Shown here: positions 63,010 through 64,000 of the stretch, one piece after another
Layout of the letters: each line of letters opens with the position of its first letter
How positions within the stretch are numbered: position 1 is the first letter of the stretch
Assembly (NCBI RefSeq): GCF_000482865.1
Contig: NZ_AXWW01000045.1
Location: 7,547 to 71,546, forward strand
Direction of reading: 5' to 3'
Length of the DNA: 64,000 bases
Origin: Actinokineospora inagensis DSM 44258
Lineage (GTDB): Bacteria; Actinomycetota; Actinomycetes; Mycobacteriales; Pseudonocardiaceae
Notes under the pieces: generated by a model
Seen by the model: only the letters and a program-made list of their open reading frames with translations
Databases searched by the model: none
What the model was told of the DNA's origin: nothing
Made by a program: the position numbers and the translations under genes

Positions 63010-64000
<991 letters not shown>

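Overview
The window is high-GC actinobacterial DNA. Several features point to the Pseudonocardiales (Actinokineospora/Saccharothrix/Lentzea type): a WhiB-like regulator, type VII secretion (EspG, WXG100-like) proteins, LPXTG-type surface proteins, a DasR-type operator, a tRNA adenosine deaminase with its actinobacterial partner gene, and a small SRP RNA. The genus is an inference from gene content. No rRNA, CRISPR array or insertion sequence was found. All four standard serine tRNAs (UGA, GCU, CGA, GGA) lie within about 49 kb, together with tRNA-Arg(ACG).

Region 1 (1-9853) is accessory DNA. It opens with a three-copy 85-bp tandem repeat followed by a large serine recombinase. A leftward block then encodes an excisionase-like protein, a WhiB-like protein with an apparent frameshift, a small membrane protein and an FtsK/TraB-type DNA pump, each overlapping the next. 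An orphan Imm1 immunity protein, an XRE/TPR regulator, cutA and a set of small overlapping unknown genes follow. A near-identical inverted 17-bp sequence (243-259 and 9837-9853) bounds the region, and its right copy sits beside tRNA-Ser(UGA). I read this as a partly decayed integrated element.

Region 2 (9944-24334) is mainly chromosomal: a MarR regulator, a secreted 5'-nucleotidase, a zinc metallopeptidase, a sortase-anchored SdrD-like protein, an MFS transporter divergent from a FadR-type GntR regulator with an operator array, a TauE-type permease, a histidinol-phosphate-type aminotransferase, a dienelactone-hydrolase-like protein that has lost key residues, EspG, a two-subunit 3-oxoacid CoA-transferase and an MprF-like membrane enzyme without a tRNA-synthetase domain. 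tRNA-Ser(GCU) and tRNA-Arg(ACG) follow at 24403-24600. The 3' half of the tRNA-Arg is repeated at 26137-26172, and the 1.6-kb islet between the copies carries an aminoglycoside-phosphotransferase-family gene.

Region 3 (26212-46633) holds a two-gene WXG-type unit, a GH20 beta-N-acetylhexosaminidase with a perfect DasR-type palindrome upstream, an MFS exporter, an ABC exporter with a divergent MarR/GbsR-like regulator, a DUF885 peptidase, a thioester-domain LPXTG protein, a FUSC-family membrane protein, a fibronectin-type membrane protein, tyrA and an M20 amidohydrolase. Region 4 (46711-56377) has tadA with its partner, CsbD, tRNA-Ser(CGA) and a complete, tightly overlapping trans-4-hydroxy-L-proline catabolic operon: regulator, three-part D-hydroxyproline dehydrogenase, deaminase, epimerase and alpha-ketoglutarate semialdehyde dehydrogenase. 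An Xaa-Pro aminopeptidase next to it could release the substrate from collagen-like peptides.

Region 5 (56618-64000) has a DUF2786 protein, a small secreted protein, tRNA-Ser(GGA) with the same downstream repeat family as at the window start, the SRP RNA and a truncated flavin monooxygenase. It also has the most unusual locus: a 787-residue protein joining a nucleotide-cyclase-like domain, one membrane helix, a substrate-binding domain and a von Willebrand A domain, overlapping by 4 bp with a solute-binding lipoprotein gene that has no permease beside it.
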